Positions 1-5,972 are shown, numbered from the stretch's first letter. The stretch: DNA of 6,991 bases from Bacilli bacterium (GCA_023228385.1 JALOBF010000080.1:1-6991); one strand, 5' to 3'. Notes: generated from the sequence alone by a model not told the origin. Made by a program: numbers and translations.

Positions 1-827
1 CCGGCAGTGCCGACGGCTTCATCGTTTTCCATAAAGAAAAAAAGATTATTGCTTTGGTCGGTCCGCCTCCCGAGGCCGAACCGATGTTTAAAAAAATTTT
101 ACCTTATCTGTATCCGGCGGTTTCCGTCGAATATTTAGTGCGGGAGTTTACCGTTACCGGCGGCAGCGAAGCTGATTTTGAAAAGATTTTGGCCCCGTTG
201 AATGCAGATTTTCCTCAGGTTGTCATTAACTCTTATTGCGCTATCGGTAAAATAAGATATTTAATTAAAAGTAAACGGTCGGAGGGAAAGGATTTTAACC
301 GCTGTGTTAAACGGTTTAAAGATATATTTAAGGACTATATTGTCGGTGAAGGCCATGTTTTAATCGAAGATGCTGTGGTTACGGCCTTAAAAAATAAAAA
401 TTATACGATTAGTTTTGCTGAAAGTTGTACCGGCGGTTTGCTGGCGGCAAAATTAATCAGTATACCGGGAGCATCGGCAGTAATTAGTGAGAGCCTGATC
501 GTCTATAGCAATGATGCCAAAAGTAAATATTTGCATGTGAAAAGCGATACTTTAGCGACATATGGCGCCGTTTCGCCCGAAGCGGTGCGGGAAATGGCAA
601 CCGGACTGGCTTGCTTAACCGGAAGCGATGTGACCGTGGCAGTAAGCGGGATTGCCGGACCTGACGGCGGTACCCGGCAAAAACCGGTCGGTTTAGTTTG
701 TTACGCCATAAAAATCGATAAGGAAATATATTGTGAGAAGCGGATTTTTAAAGGTGATCGCAATTTAGTTCGTGAACGGGCGGCACTTTGGATTTTTTAT
801 CGTTTATGGTATTATCTTAAACATTAA
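1..827 (+). CDS. cinA: CinA, competence/damage-inducible protein with C-terminal NMN deamidase domain (5' truncated)
   Basis: Partial gene: the frame is open from the left edge (first whole codon at base 3) to TAA at 825-827, so the start lies outside the window. A TTG at 54 is not a believable start because the residues before it (GSADGFIVFH) are the usual CinA sequence leading to the molybdopterin-binding-like motif, seen here as GPPPEAEPMF. That N-terminal domain belongs to the MoaB/MogA superfamily. A linker region follows, then the C-terminal PncC/CinA-C domain with AESCTGG (bases 417-437) and SGIAGPDGG (about 645-671), both hallmarks of nicotinamide-nucleotide (NMN) amidohydrolase, which recycles NMN to NaMN in the cytoplasm. 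The motif PPPEAE differs from the common PPxEM. In many Bacillota recA follows cinA; here tex does. Family call is firm; the role of the N-terminal domain in this organism is unknown. Confidence 0.93.
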   Translation, partial: GSADGFIVFHKEKKIIALVGPPPEAEPMFKKILPYLYPAVSVEYLVREFTVTGGSEADFEKILAPLNADFPQVVINSYCAIGKIRYLIKSKRSEGKDFNRCVKRFKDIFKDYIVGEGHVLIEDAVVTALKNKNYTISFAESCTGGLLAAKLISIPGASAVISESLIVYSNDAKSKYLHVKSDTLATYGAVSPEAVREMATGLACLTGSDVTVAVSGIAGPDGGTRQKPVGLVCYAIKIDKEIYCEKRIFKGDRNLVRERAALWIFYRLWYYLKH

Positions 828-834
828 AAATGTT

Positions 835-863
835 TTGCGATAAATATAAAATAATGGTATAAT
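835..863 (+). promoter_or_regulatory. sigma-A type promoter for tex
   Basis: A -35 box TTGCGA (835-840, 4 of 6 consensus) lies 17 bases upstream of a perfect -10 TATAAT (858-863). The -10 is preceded by TG at 855-856, giving an extended -10 (TGGTATAAT). The predicted transcript starts near 870, about 30 bases before the tex ATG. It lies wholly in the cinA-tex gap, and no convincing terminator precedes it, so tex may also receive read-through from cinA. Confidence 0.75.
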
Positions 864-899
864 ACTAATGTTGTAAAAATAATCGGAGGATATTACGAA

Positions 900-3131
900 A
901 TGGAAGAAAATAATTACATGAATGATCAATTACTGAAAAAAATCGGACAAGAACAAAAAGTAAAAGTAAGTCAGATTAAATCAGTTTTAAAACTGATTGA
1001 GGAAGGAGGAACCGTTCCCTTTATTGCGCGTTATCGAAAAGAAGCAACCGGCGGGCTTGATGAAGAACAAATCCGTGCTATTTATCAAGAATGGGATTAT
1101 GGACAAAAGTTAGCGGCCCGAAAAGAAGATATTATGCGTTTAATAGAGGAAAAGGGGAAATTAACCGATGAGTTAAAAAAAGAAATTATTGCAGCAAACA
1201 AATTAGCGGAGCTTGAAGATATTTATCGTCCTTACAAAGAAAAGAAAAAGACGCGGGCAACCGAAGCAAAACGTAAAGGTCTTGAACCGTTGGCCGAATA
1301 TTTGCTTAGTTTTCCGCTTGAGGGCGATGTTGAAGCGGAAGCAAGGAAATATATTACGGTAGAAGTTACCGAGGAACGGGAAAAAGCCGGTTTGATTGTA
1401 AAAGACGAAAATGAAGCTTTGCAAGGGGCAATGGATATTATTGCTGAAATTGTTTCTGATGAACCGAAGTTCCGAAAATGGATTCGCCGTTTTCATGAGC
1501 GTTATTCCAATATCGCAACTACGATCAGGGACGATAAACTTGATGACAAAAGAGTATATGAGATGTATTATGATTATCAAGAAGCGATTAGTTCGATTAA
1601 ACATCATCGGGTGTTGGCGATTAACCGCGGCGAGGCGGAAAAAGTTTTGCGGGTCGGAATTGTTGAGGATGCGGACCGGGTACTTAGGTTTTTATTCGGT
1701 CGGGTAATTGAAAAAGATAACTCTATTACCGAGCCATATGTTAAACAGGCAATCGAAGACGGTTATCGCCGTTTAATAAAGCCTTCAATTGAACGGGAAA
1801 TCCGCGCCGAATTAAAAGACCAGGCGGAAGATCGGGCGATTAAGGTATTTGCCGAGAATTTAAAAAACTATTTGTTGACACCGCCGATGAAGGATAAAAT
1901 GGTACTCGGTATTGATCCGGCTTATCGGACCGGATGTAAACTTGCCGTTGTGGATGCCACCGGTAAGGTTTTGGAAATCGGAATTATTTTTCCCCATCAA
2001 TTAAAGGACAATGAAAAAAATGCTGAAAATCGATACAATGAGAGCAAAAAAACTCTCCTTTCGTTTATCGATAAATATGATATCGAAGTAATCGCAATCG
2101 GTAACGGAACGGCAAGTCGCGAAACCGAAAGTTTCGTTGCTGAAGTATTAAAAGAAACCGCTAAAGAAGTTTTTTATATTATAGTCAACGAAGCCGGAGC
2201 TTCGGTTTATTCGGCCAGTGATTTAGCGCGTGAGGAATTTCCTGATTTTGCGGTTGAAGAACGTTCGGCGGTCTCAATAGCCCGCAGGCTTCAAGACCCG
2301 CTTTCGGAATTGGTTAAAATCGATCCGAAGTCGATCGGGGTCGGCCAGTATCAATATGATGTAACCCAATCAAAATTAACGGAATCGCTTGATTTTGTTG
2401 TGTCTTCGGCCGTTAATAGTGTCGGTGTTAATATCAATAGTGCTTCAGCTCCGTTGTTGCAGCGGGTATCCGGTCTTAATGCGCGAACGGCTAAAGCGAT
2501 TGTTGAACACCGTAATCAGCACGGTAAATTCAACTCCCGACATGAAATTGATGTGAAGGGTATCGGTCCTAAGACCTATGAACAAGCGATTGGCTTCTTA
2601 AGGATTATTGACGGTGATGAAAAACTGGATATGACCAGCATTCATCCGGAAAGTTATGAGATTGCCGAAAAGATTCTTGAACGACTCGGTTTTACAAAAA
2701 ACGATATCGGCAGTGAAGAATTGATTAATGCCGTTAAAGCCGCCGACCGTAAACAATTGCGTAACGGATTGGAAATAGGCGATTATACCTTTAATGATAT
2801 TTTGGATGCTTTGGTTGCTCCGCTTCGGGATCCGCGTGATGAATTTGAAAAACCGATTTTAAGAAGTGATGTACTTCATCTGGAAGATTTAAAACCCGGT
2901 ATGGAATTGCAAGGAACTGTAAGAAATGTTGTTGATTTTGGCGCTTTTATTGATTGCGGCGTTAAAGAAGACGGCTTGGTTCATTTGTCACGGATGAGTA
3001 AAAAATATATTAAACATCCTTTAGATGTTGTTAGTGTCGGCGAGATTGTGAAAGTATGGGTTGTGGCAGTTGATGTTGCCAAAAGCCGAATTGAACTTTC
3101 AATGCTCCCGCCTTCGGAAAATAATAATTAA
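900..3131 (+). CDS. tex: Tex, S1-domain RNA-binding transcription accessory protein
   Basis: A 743-residue protein, normal for Tex (roughly 720-780 residues). Tex is a cytoplasmic nucleic-acid-binding protein linked to transcription and RNA metabolism; its exact activity is not settled. Domains in order: the Tex N-terminal helical region (about 1-190) with GGTVPFIARYRKEATGGLDE near the start, a family signature; a YqgF/RNase H-like domain from about residue 330 (VLGIDPAYRTG, Asp339); helix-hairpin-helix elements at about 500-570 (VGVNINSAS, then GIGPKTYEQA); and a C-terminal S1 RNA-binding domain at about 662-736 (GTVRNVVDFGAFID, DGLVHLS). The ATG at 900 is chosen because GGAGGA (885-890) sits 9 bases upstream; the in-frame ATG at 918 has no such site. 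It has its own promoter and is followed 30 bases later by the lipid kinase gene with no terminator between them. Confidence 0.97.
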   Translation: MEENNYMNDQLLKKIGQEQKVKVSQIKSVLKLIEEGGTVPFIARYRKEATGGLDEEQIRAIYQEWDYGQKLAARKEDIMRLIEEKGKLTDELKKEIIAANKLAELEDIYRPYKEKKKTRATEAKRKGLEPLAEYLLSFPLEGDVEAEARKYITVEVTEEREKAGLIVKDENEALQGAMDIIAEIVSDEPKFRKWIRRFHERYSNIATTIRDDKLDDKRVYEMYYDYQEAISSIKHHRVLAINRGEAEKVLRVGIVEDADRVLRFLFGRVIEKDNSITEPYVKQAIEDGYRRLIKPSIEREIRAELKDQAEDRAIKVFAENLKNYLLTPPMKDKMVLGIDPAYRTGCKLAVVDATGKVLEIGIIFPHQLKDNEKNAENRYNESKKTLLSFIDKYDIEVIAIGNGTASRETESFVAEVLKETAKEVFYIIVNEAGASVYSASDLAREEFPDFAVEERSAVSIARRLQDPLSELVKIDPKSIGVGQYQYDVTQSKLTESLDFVVSSAVNSVGVNINSASAPLLQRVSGLNARTAKAIVEHRNQHGKFNSRHEIDVKGIGPKTYEQAIGFLRIIDGDEKLDMTSIHPESYEIAEKILERLGFTKNDIGSEELINAVKAADRKQLRNGLEIGDYTFNDILDALVAPLRDPRDEFEKPILRSDVLHLEDLKPGMELQGTVRNVVDFGAFIDCGVKEDGLVHLSRMSKKYIKHPLDVVSVGEIVKVWVVAVDVAKSRIELSMLPPSENNN

Positions 3132-3148
3132 ATACCGAGTATTTTGAT

Positions 3149-3153
3149 GGGAG
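3149..3153 (+). promoter_or_regulatory. ribosome binding site deciding the lipid kinase start
   Basis: GGGAG at 3149-3153 is 8 bases upstream of the ATG at 3162. The in-frame TTG at 3144 and ATG at 3147 lie before or on this site and have no purine-rich sequence at a suitable distance, so 3162 is the preferred start. Confidence 0.65.
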
Positions 3154-3161
3154 CGAAAGAA

Positions 3162-4091
3162 ATGAAACATATATTTGTTATAAATCCGGTTGCCGGAAAG
3201 AAGGATAGTACTGCTGAAATCAAGGAAGCCATTAATAAAACGCTTCATTCTGAAGATTGTGTAATTTATATCACGAAAAAATCTATGGATGCTTGTAATT
3301 TTGTCCGAGATTATGCTGCCGATCATCAAGATGAAGAATTGCGGTTTTATGCTTGCGGCGGCGACGGCACATTAAATGAAGTGGTAAACGGGGCTTGTGG
3401 TTTTCCCAATGTTGCCGTCGGCTGTTACCCGGTTGGTTCCGGCAATGATTTCATTAAATATTTCGGCGAAAAAAAAGATTTTTTAGATATTAAAGAGCAA
3501 GTTAACGGTCAGATTGTTGAAGTTGATTTACTGAAGTTTTCCGATCGTTATGTAATTAATATTTTAAATATTGGTTTTGATGCCGATGCCGCCAATCGGA
3601 TGATTAAATATAAGCGGTTACCCCTTGTTTCGGGCAAAGGCGCTTACCATCTGGGGGTTGTCGTTAGTTTACTTTCGAAAATGTCGCATTATTTTAAAAT
3701 AAGTTTGGATGGTGAACTTATATACGAGGGTGACGGTTTGCTTTGTGCCATTGCCAACGGCATCTGCTACGGCGGCGGCTATTATTGTGCCCCTGATGCC
3801 GTTGTCGATGATGGATTATTGGATATATGTTTTGTCCGTCGTATTTCGCGTCCGAAATTTATAGGTTTAATAAAATATTATAAAAATGGTACCCATTTAA
3901 TAACACCTAAAGTTGCCCGTTATATCATTTATCGGAAAGGCCGAGAAGTTGTTATCGAATGCCCTAAACCTTTAAATTATGCGATTGACGGCGAAATGGG
4001 AAAAGCCCATAAAATTGCCATTAAAGTTGAACCAAAAGCATTGAAATTTATTATTCCTGCCGGAATTAGTCAAAAATCAGTAAACGCTTGA
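3162..4091 (+). CDS. Diacylglycerol kinase family lipid kinase (DagK/YegS/BmrU type)
   Basis: A 309-residue protein that begins MKHIFVINPVAGKK, the typical first strand and glycine loop of this family. The catalytic domain carries the ATP-site motif GGDGTLNEVVNG (GGDGT at residues 66-70) and GSGNDF (92-97). The C-terminal beta-sandwich domain has APDAVVDDGLLD (about 210-221) and AIDGE (Asp276-Gly277-Glu278). Members phosphorylate diacylglycerol or related lipids with ATP at the inner face of the membrane, returning diacylglycerol to phosphatidic acid; B. subtilis DgkB is the best-known relative. The true lipid substrate cannot be read from sequence, so no symbol is given. No signal peptide or membrane segment is evident, as expected for a soluble, peripherally acting enzyme. 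It probably shares a transcript with tex. Its TGA stop lies inside the -35 box of the acpP promoter. An upstream start at 3144 or 3147 would add 5-6 residues outside the conserved fold. Confidence 0.93.
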   Translation: MKHIFVINPVAGKKDSTAEIKEAINKTLHSEDCVIYITKKSMDACNFVRDYAADHQDEELRFYACGGDGTLNEVVNGACGFPNVAVGCYPVGSGNDFIKYFGEKKDFLDIKEQVNGQIVEVDLLKFSDRYVINILNIGFDADAANRMIKYKRLPLVSGKGAYHLGVVVSLLSKMSHYFKISLDGELIYEGDGLLCAIANGICYGGGYYCAPDAVVDDGLLDICFVRRISRPKFIGLIKYYKNGTHLITPKVARYIIYRKGREVVIECPKPLNYAIDGEMGKAHKIAIKVEPKALKFIIPAGISQKSVNA

Positions 4092-4116
4092 CAATAACTT
4101 ATAATTTTATTATAAT
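4088..4116 (+). promoter_or_regulatory. perfect-consensus sigma-A promoter for acpP
   Basis: TTGACA at 4088-4093 and TATAAT at 4111-4116 are separated by exactly 17 bases, the full consensus for the housekeeping sigma factor. The TGA stop of the lipid kinase (4089-4091) is part of the -35 box. The predicted start is near 4123, giving a leader of about 20 bases that contains AGGAGGA (4129-4135) 8 bases before the ATG. This suits a constitutively high-output gene such as acyl carrier protein. Confidence 0.9.
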
Positions 4117-4143
4117 GAAATAAATTTTAGGAGGATTTTTATT

Positions 4144-4371
4144 ATGAATTTTGAAAAAGTAAGAAGTATTATTGCGAAAGAATTGAATTACAATGAAGAA
4201 GATATTAAACTGGAATCCAAGCTTTCCGAAGATTTAGGTGCCGATTCACTGGATGCTGTCGAATTAATTATGGCTATCGAGGATGAATTTGAAGTACAGG
4301 TTAGTGACGAAGCGGCTCAAAAGATTCGCACCGTCAAGGATATTGTTGATTATTTAGACAGTAATAATTAA
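4144..4371 (+). CDS. acpP: Acyl carrier protein
   Basis: A 75-residue acidic, helical protein, the normal length for bacterial ACP. It carries fatty-acyl intermediates as thioesters during type II fatty acid synthesis and feeds phospholipid acyltransferases in the cytoplasm. The signature GADSLDAVEL is present, with Ser35 as the site where 4'-phosphopantetheine is attached by holo-ACP synthase. Helix I (EKVRSIIAKEL) and the C-terminal helix (TVKDIVDYLDS) are as expected. The ATG at 4144 follows a strong AGGAGGA site. It appears to be a single-gene unit: a perfect-consensus promoter lies just upstream and an intrinsic terminator just downstream. Some read-through from the lipid kinase gene is likely because nothing blocks it. 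No other fatty-acid synthesis gene is in the window. Confidence 0.97.
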   Translation: MNFEKVRSIIAKELNYNEEDIKLESKLSEDLGADSLDAVELIMAIEDEFEVQVSDEAAQKIRTVKDIVDYLDSNN

Positions 4372-4403
4372 AAGGCATTTCAATAAGCGAAATGCTTTTT
4401 TTT
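4372..4403 (+). terminator. intrinsic terminator of acpP
   Basis: The stem GCATTTC (4375-4381) pairs with GAAATGC (4389-4395) around a 7-base loop. It can be extended outward by a G-T and A-T pairs (4372-4374 with 4396-4398), and the 3' arm runs straight into eight T (4396-4403). It begins right after the acpP stop codon. Confidence 0.88.
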
Positions 4404-4513
4404 ATGGCTCTGTAAAATAATTAAAAGTGAAATAAAACTCTTTTATTATATTAACTTAATTAATAAAAATATTGATTATATTAAAAAGTAAATAAAATAA
4501 ATTAATTTTATTG
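4404..4513. other. very AT-rich spacer upstream of the small-protein operon
   Basis: About 110 bases, almost entirely A and T, with no ORF and no RNA gene that I can see. It contains an imperfect dyad (4441-4468) and A/T tracts directly before the -35 box at 4514, which could act as an UP-like element for the promoter. This is a description only; no function is shown. Confidence 0.4.
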
Positions 4514-4542
4514 TTGACATAGTTAATCAAATAGAATATAAT
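4514..4542 (+). promoter_or_regulatory. perfect-consensus sigma-A promoter of the four-gene SHOCT-like/DUF2089 operon
   Basis: TTGACA (4514-4519) and TATAAT (4537-4542) are 17 bases apart. A start 7 bases past the -10 falls at about 4549, only ~10 bases before the ATG at 4559 and next to an in-frame GTG at 4550. The -10 region (15 bases, 4532-4546) is identical to that of the CDF gene promoter (6030-6044). Confidence 0.88.
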
Positions 4543-4546
4543 ATAA

Positions 4547-4553
4547 AGGGTGA
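4547..4553 (+). promoter_or_regulatory. ribosome binding site at the extreme 5' end of the operon transcript
   Basis: AGGGTGA (4547-4553) matches the 3' part of the AGGAGGTGA consensus and lies 5 bases before the ATG at 4559. The predicted transcription start (about 4549) falls inside this site, so the mRNA may carry only part of it. The in-frame GTG at 4550 could then be used as a leaderless start. Confidence 0.5.
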
Positions 4554-4558
4554 ATCAA

Positions 4559-4885
4559 ATGCGAAAGAAAATATTAAAAAAAATAGTACAAAATAACCTT
4601 ACCCCTCAGGAAGGATATAATATTTTATATGGTACGGTTGGAAAAAAAGGAAGATTTGTTATTGCTCGTATTCGCCTTTCCGGTCATCCCTTTTTAAATA
4701 CTTTTATTAACGGATTGTTTTTATTCCCGTTTCCGTTGGGTATCGTGAAATTGATTATGCGGTTTATTAGAAATTCGGAATTTAAGGAATATAGAGATTT
4801 AATATTGGATTTAATTCCCTTTGCTCAAGGGGTTGCCATTAGTATTGTTAGTAAAGAAGCAATCATAAAGATTAAAATAATATAG
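4559..4885 (+). CDS. Small protein with N-terminal SHOCT-like helix module, diverged paralogue of the operon's last gene
   Basis: A 108-residue protein of unknown function. Residues 5-23 (ILKKIVQNNLTPQEGYNIL) align without gaps to a module found in the other three proteins of the operon, though the usual Gly and Glu-Ala have become Asn and Glu-Gly. The rest follows the plan of the protein at 5562-5972: a beta strand (FVIARIRLS, 33-41), a proline-containing hydrophobic stretch and helix (FPFPLGIVKLIMRFI, 56-70), and a C-terminal helix plus strands (LILDLIPFAQGV, then AIIKIKII). Residues 45-70 are hydrophobic enough for membrane contact, but the match to the soluble paralogue makes a true membrane span uncertain. 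ATG 4559 is chosen for its nearby ribosome site; GTG 4550 would add three residues. The TAG stop overlaps the ribosome site of the next gene. Confidence 0.75.
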   Translation: MRKKILKKIVQNNLTPQEGYNILYGTVGKKGRFVIARIRLSGHPFLNTFINGLFLFPFPLGIVKLIMRFIRNSEFKEYRDLILDLIPFAQGVAISIVSKEAIIKIKII

Positions 4886-4894
4886 GAGATTGGA

Positions 4895-5269
4895 ATGAAA
4901 AAAGAAGTTATCGCGGTATGCCCGATTTGTGGTGATGACTTAATGATAACAAAACTTCATTGTCATCATTGTGGTGTGGAAATTTCCGGTGATTTTGCAT
5001 TGCCGAAAATTAATAAACTTTCTAAAGAACAGTTGACTTTTGTCCTGATGTTTCTCAAAAATCAAGGAAACATTAAAGCGGTGGAAAAGGAAATGAATAT
5101 CTCTTATCCGACGGTTAAGAAAATTTTAAACGAAGTCTTATCAGCACTCGGCTTTGCAGTTAATGATGACACCGATATTTCTGAACAAAGACAGGATATT
5201 CTTGATCGGTTGGCTCAAGGAGAAATCGGTTTTGAAGAAGCAAATAATTTATTAAAAAGTTTAAAATGA
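4895..5269 (+). CDS. DUF2089 family protein: zinc ribbon, HTH and C-terminal SHOCT-like module
   Basis: A 124-residue probable DNA-binding regulator. An N-terminal zinc ribbon uses Cys9, Cys12, Cys23 and Cys26 (CPICG and CHHCG). A helical region at 42-86 (LSKEQLTFVL to LNEVLSALG) reads as a helix-turn-helix: NIKAVEKEMNISYPTVKKIL has the sigma-region-4/LuxR-like pattern of a turn followed by a recognition helix (about 70-80). The C-terminal ILDRLAQGEIGFEEANNLL (101-119) is the same module that starts its three neighbours. This three-part build fits DUF2089. No target site or ligand is known from the sequence. Start ATG 4895 follows GGAG (4885-4888), which overlaps the stop of the previous gene, so translation is probably coupled. 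The presence of a putative regulator inside the operon suggests self-regulation, which is inference. Confidence 0.88.
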   Translation: MKKEVIAVCPICGDDLMITKLHCHHCGVEISGDFALPKINKLSKEQLTFVLMFLKNQGNIKAVEKEMNISYPTVKKILNEVLSALGFAVNDDTDISEQRQDILDRLAQGEIGFEEANNLLKSLK

Positions 5270-5274
5270 GGTGA
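5268..5274 (+). promoter_or_regulatory. ribosome binding site overlapping the DUF2089 stop codon
   Basis: GAGGTGA (5268-5274) is an almost full anti-16S match, 4 bases before the ATG at 5279, and its first two bases belong to the TGA stop of the preceding gene. This favours coupled translation of the two proteins. Confidence 0.75.
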
Positions 5275-5278
5275 AATT

Positions 5279-5569
5279 ATGGATGAAAAACGCAAGATTC
5301 TTCAAATGTTAAGTGCGGGAACAATTACCGTCGACGAAGCTTATCGCTTGTTGGAAACGGTGGAAGGCGAGGATAAAAATCAAATTTTATCGCGGCAAGT
5401 TAAAGAAAAGGTTATAATTGCCAAGAAAAAAATCGAAGATGCAATGAAAAAAATTGATCAAACGCTTGATGATGTTGGCGACGAGGTTAGTTCGATTGTG
5501 AAAAAATCGTTGAAACGGGCGGAGGAACAACTCGGCAAAATAATTAAGGAGAATAAAGAAGATGAATGA
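5279..5569 (+). CDS. Small SHOCT-like module protein with amphipathic/coiled-coil tail
   Basis: A 96-residue, highly charged protein. Residues 7-25 (ILQMLSAGTITVDEAYRLL) are the shared module and match the fourth gene's copy at 13 of 19 positions. From about residue 32 to 92 the protein is a predicted long helix: hydrophobic residues Ile52, Met56, Ile59, Leu63, Val66, Val70 and Ile73 keep a 4-3-4-3-4-3 spacing, and Val74, Leu78, Ala81, Leu85 and Ile88 continue it after a one-residue shift. This indicates a coiled coil or an amphipathic helix that could lie on a membrane. There is no signal peptide, no cysteine and no catalytic motif. It has a strong ribosome site and overlaps the next gene by 8 bases. 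I know of no assigned function; an assembly or adaptor role is only a guess. Confidence 0.8.
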   Translation: MDEKRKILQMLSAGTITVDEAYRLLETVEGEDKNQILSRQVKEKVIIAKKKIEDAMKKIDQTLDDVGDEVSSIVKKSLKRAEEQLGKIIKENKEDE

Positions 5570-5972
5570 GGAAAGAATGAAAGTCTTGGAAATGCTCAGT
5601 CAGGGTATTATTACCGTTGATGAGGCCAATGAATTACTGAAAAGTCTTGACAGCAGTAAAGTAGTGGTTGACCGCAAACTGATTAGCGAAGCTAAACATT
5701 TAAAAAATACGGCCGGTAAATTTCTTTATATTAAGGTTATTTCTAAAGACGGCGATAAAATTAATGTGAACTTACCGATTGCTTTGTTGAAGTCGGCGAT
5801 GAAACTGGGAAATGTGCAGGCTATTATTGATAAATCTTTATCGGGTTCGTCGATTGCCGATGAAATGATTGATGTCGATTTAATTATTCAGTGTATTGAA
5901 AACGGAGTTATTGGCGATATCGTCAGTGTTGAATCCAGTGATGGCGATGTTGTTCGCATTTATATCGAATAA
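5562..5972 (+). CDS. SHOCT-like module protein with C-terminal alpha/beta domain
   Basis: A 136-residue protein of a type common in Bacillota but uncharacterised. Residues 9-27 (VLEMLSQGIITVDEANELL) are the N-terminal SHOCT-like module, as also found at the start of LiaX/YvlB-type proteins. A short linker leads to a compact domain (about 53-136): strand FLYIKVIS, INVNLPIALLKSAMKLG (strand then helix), an Ile/Asp-rich segment (IDVDLIIQCIENG, 103-115), and two closing strands (IVSVESSDGDVVRIYIE). It appears cytoplasmic, with no signal peptide or membrane span. ATG 5562 is preferred because of AAGGAG (5546-5551) and because relatives start MNEE; ATG 5577, with GAGGA just upstream, is a possible shorter start. 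It overlaps the preceding gene by 8 bases, and its TAA stop lies within a perfect palindrome that probably ends the transcript. Confidence 0.85.
   Translation: MNEERMKVLEMLSQGIITVDEANELLKSLDSSKVVVDRKLISEAKHLKNTAGKFLYIKVISKDGDKINVNLPIALLKSAMKLGNVQAIIDKSLSGSSIADEMIDVDLIIQCIENGVIGDIVSVESSDGDVVRIYIE

Noticed and set aside
819..835. Hairpin AAACATT/AATGTTT with a 3-base loop at the end of cinA, as a terminator
   Set aside because: The stem is nearly all A-T, has only one or two T after it, and runs into the tex -35 box. It is too weak to call an intrinsic terminator.
1203..1607. 134-codon open frame on the minus strand inside tex
   Set aside because: It lies wholly within a well-conserved gene, has an unlikely composition (rich in Phe and Ile from reversed Lys/Glu codons) and no ribosome site. 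It is a shadow frame.
1411..1707. 98-codon open frame on the plus strand inside tex, different frame
   Set aside because: It overlaps the conserved tex coding sequence, has no ribosome site or recognisable domain, and is a shadow frame.
3099..3329. 76-codon minus-strand open frame across the tex-lipid kinase junction
   Set aside because: It is antisense to two real genes, with low-complexity hydrophobic content and no start signals.
4514..4530. TTGA...TCAA inverted repeat within the operon promoter as a possible operator
   Set aside because: Only 4-base arms match around a 9-base centre, and TTGA is part of the -35 box. This is within chance.
4603..4769. True transmembrane span in the first small protein of the operon
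   Set aside because: The hydrophobic stretch (residues about 45-70) is broken by prolines and aligns with a soluble strand-helix segment of the paralogue, so a membrane span is not asserted.
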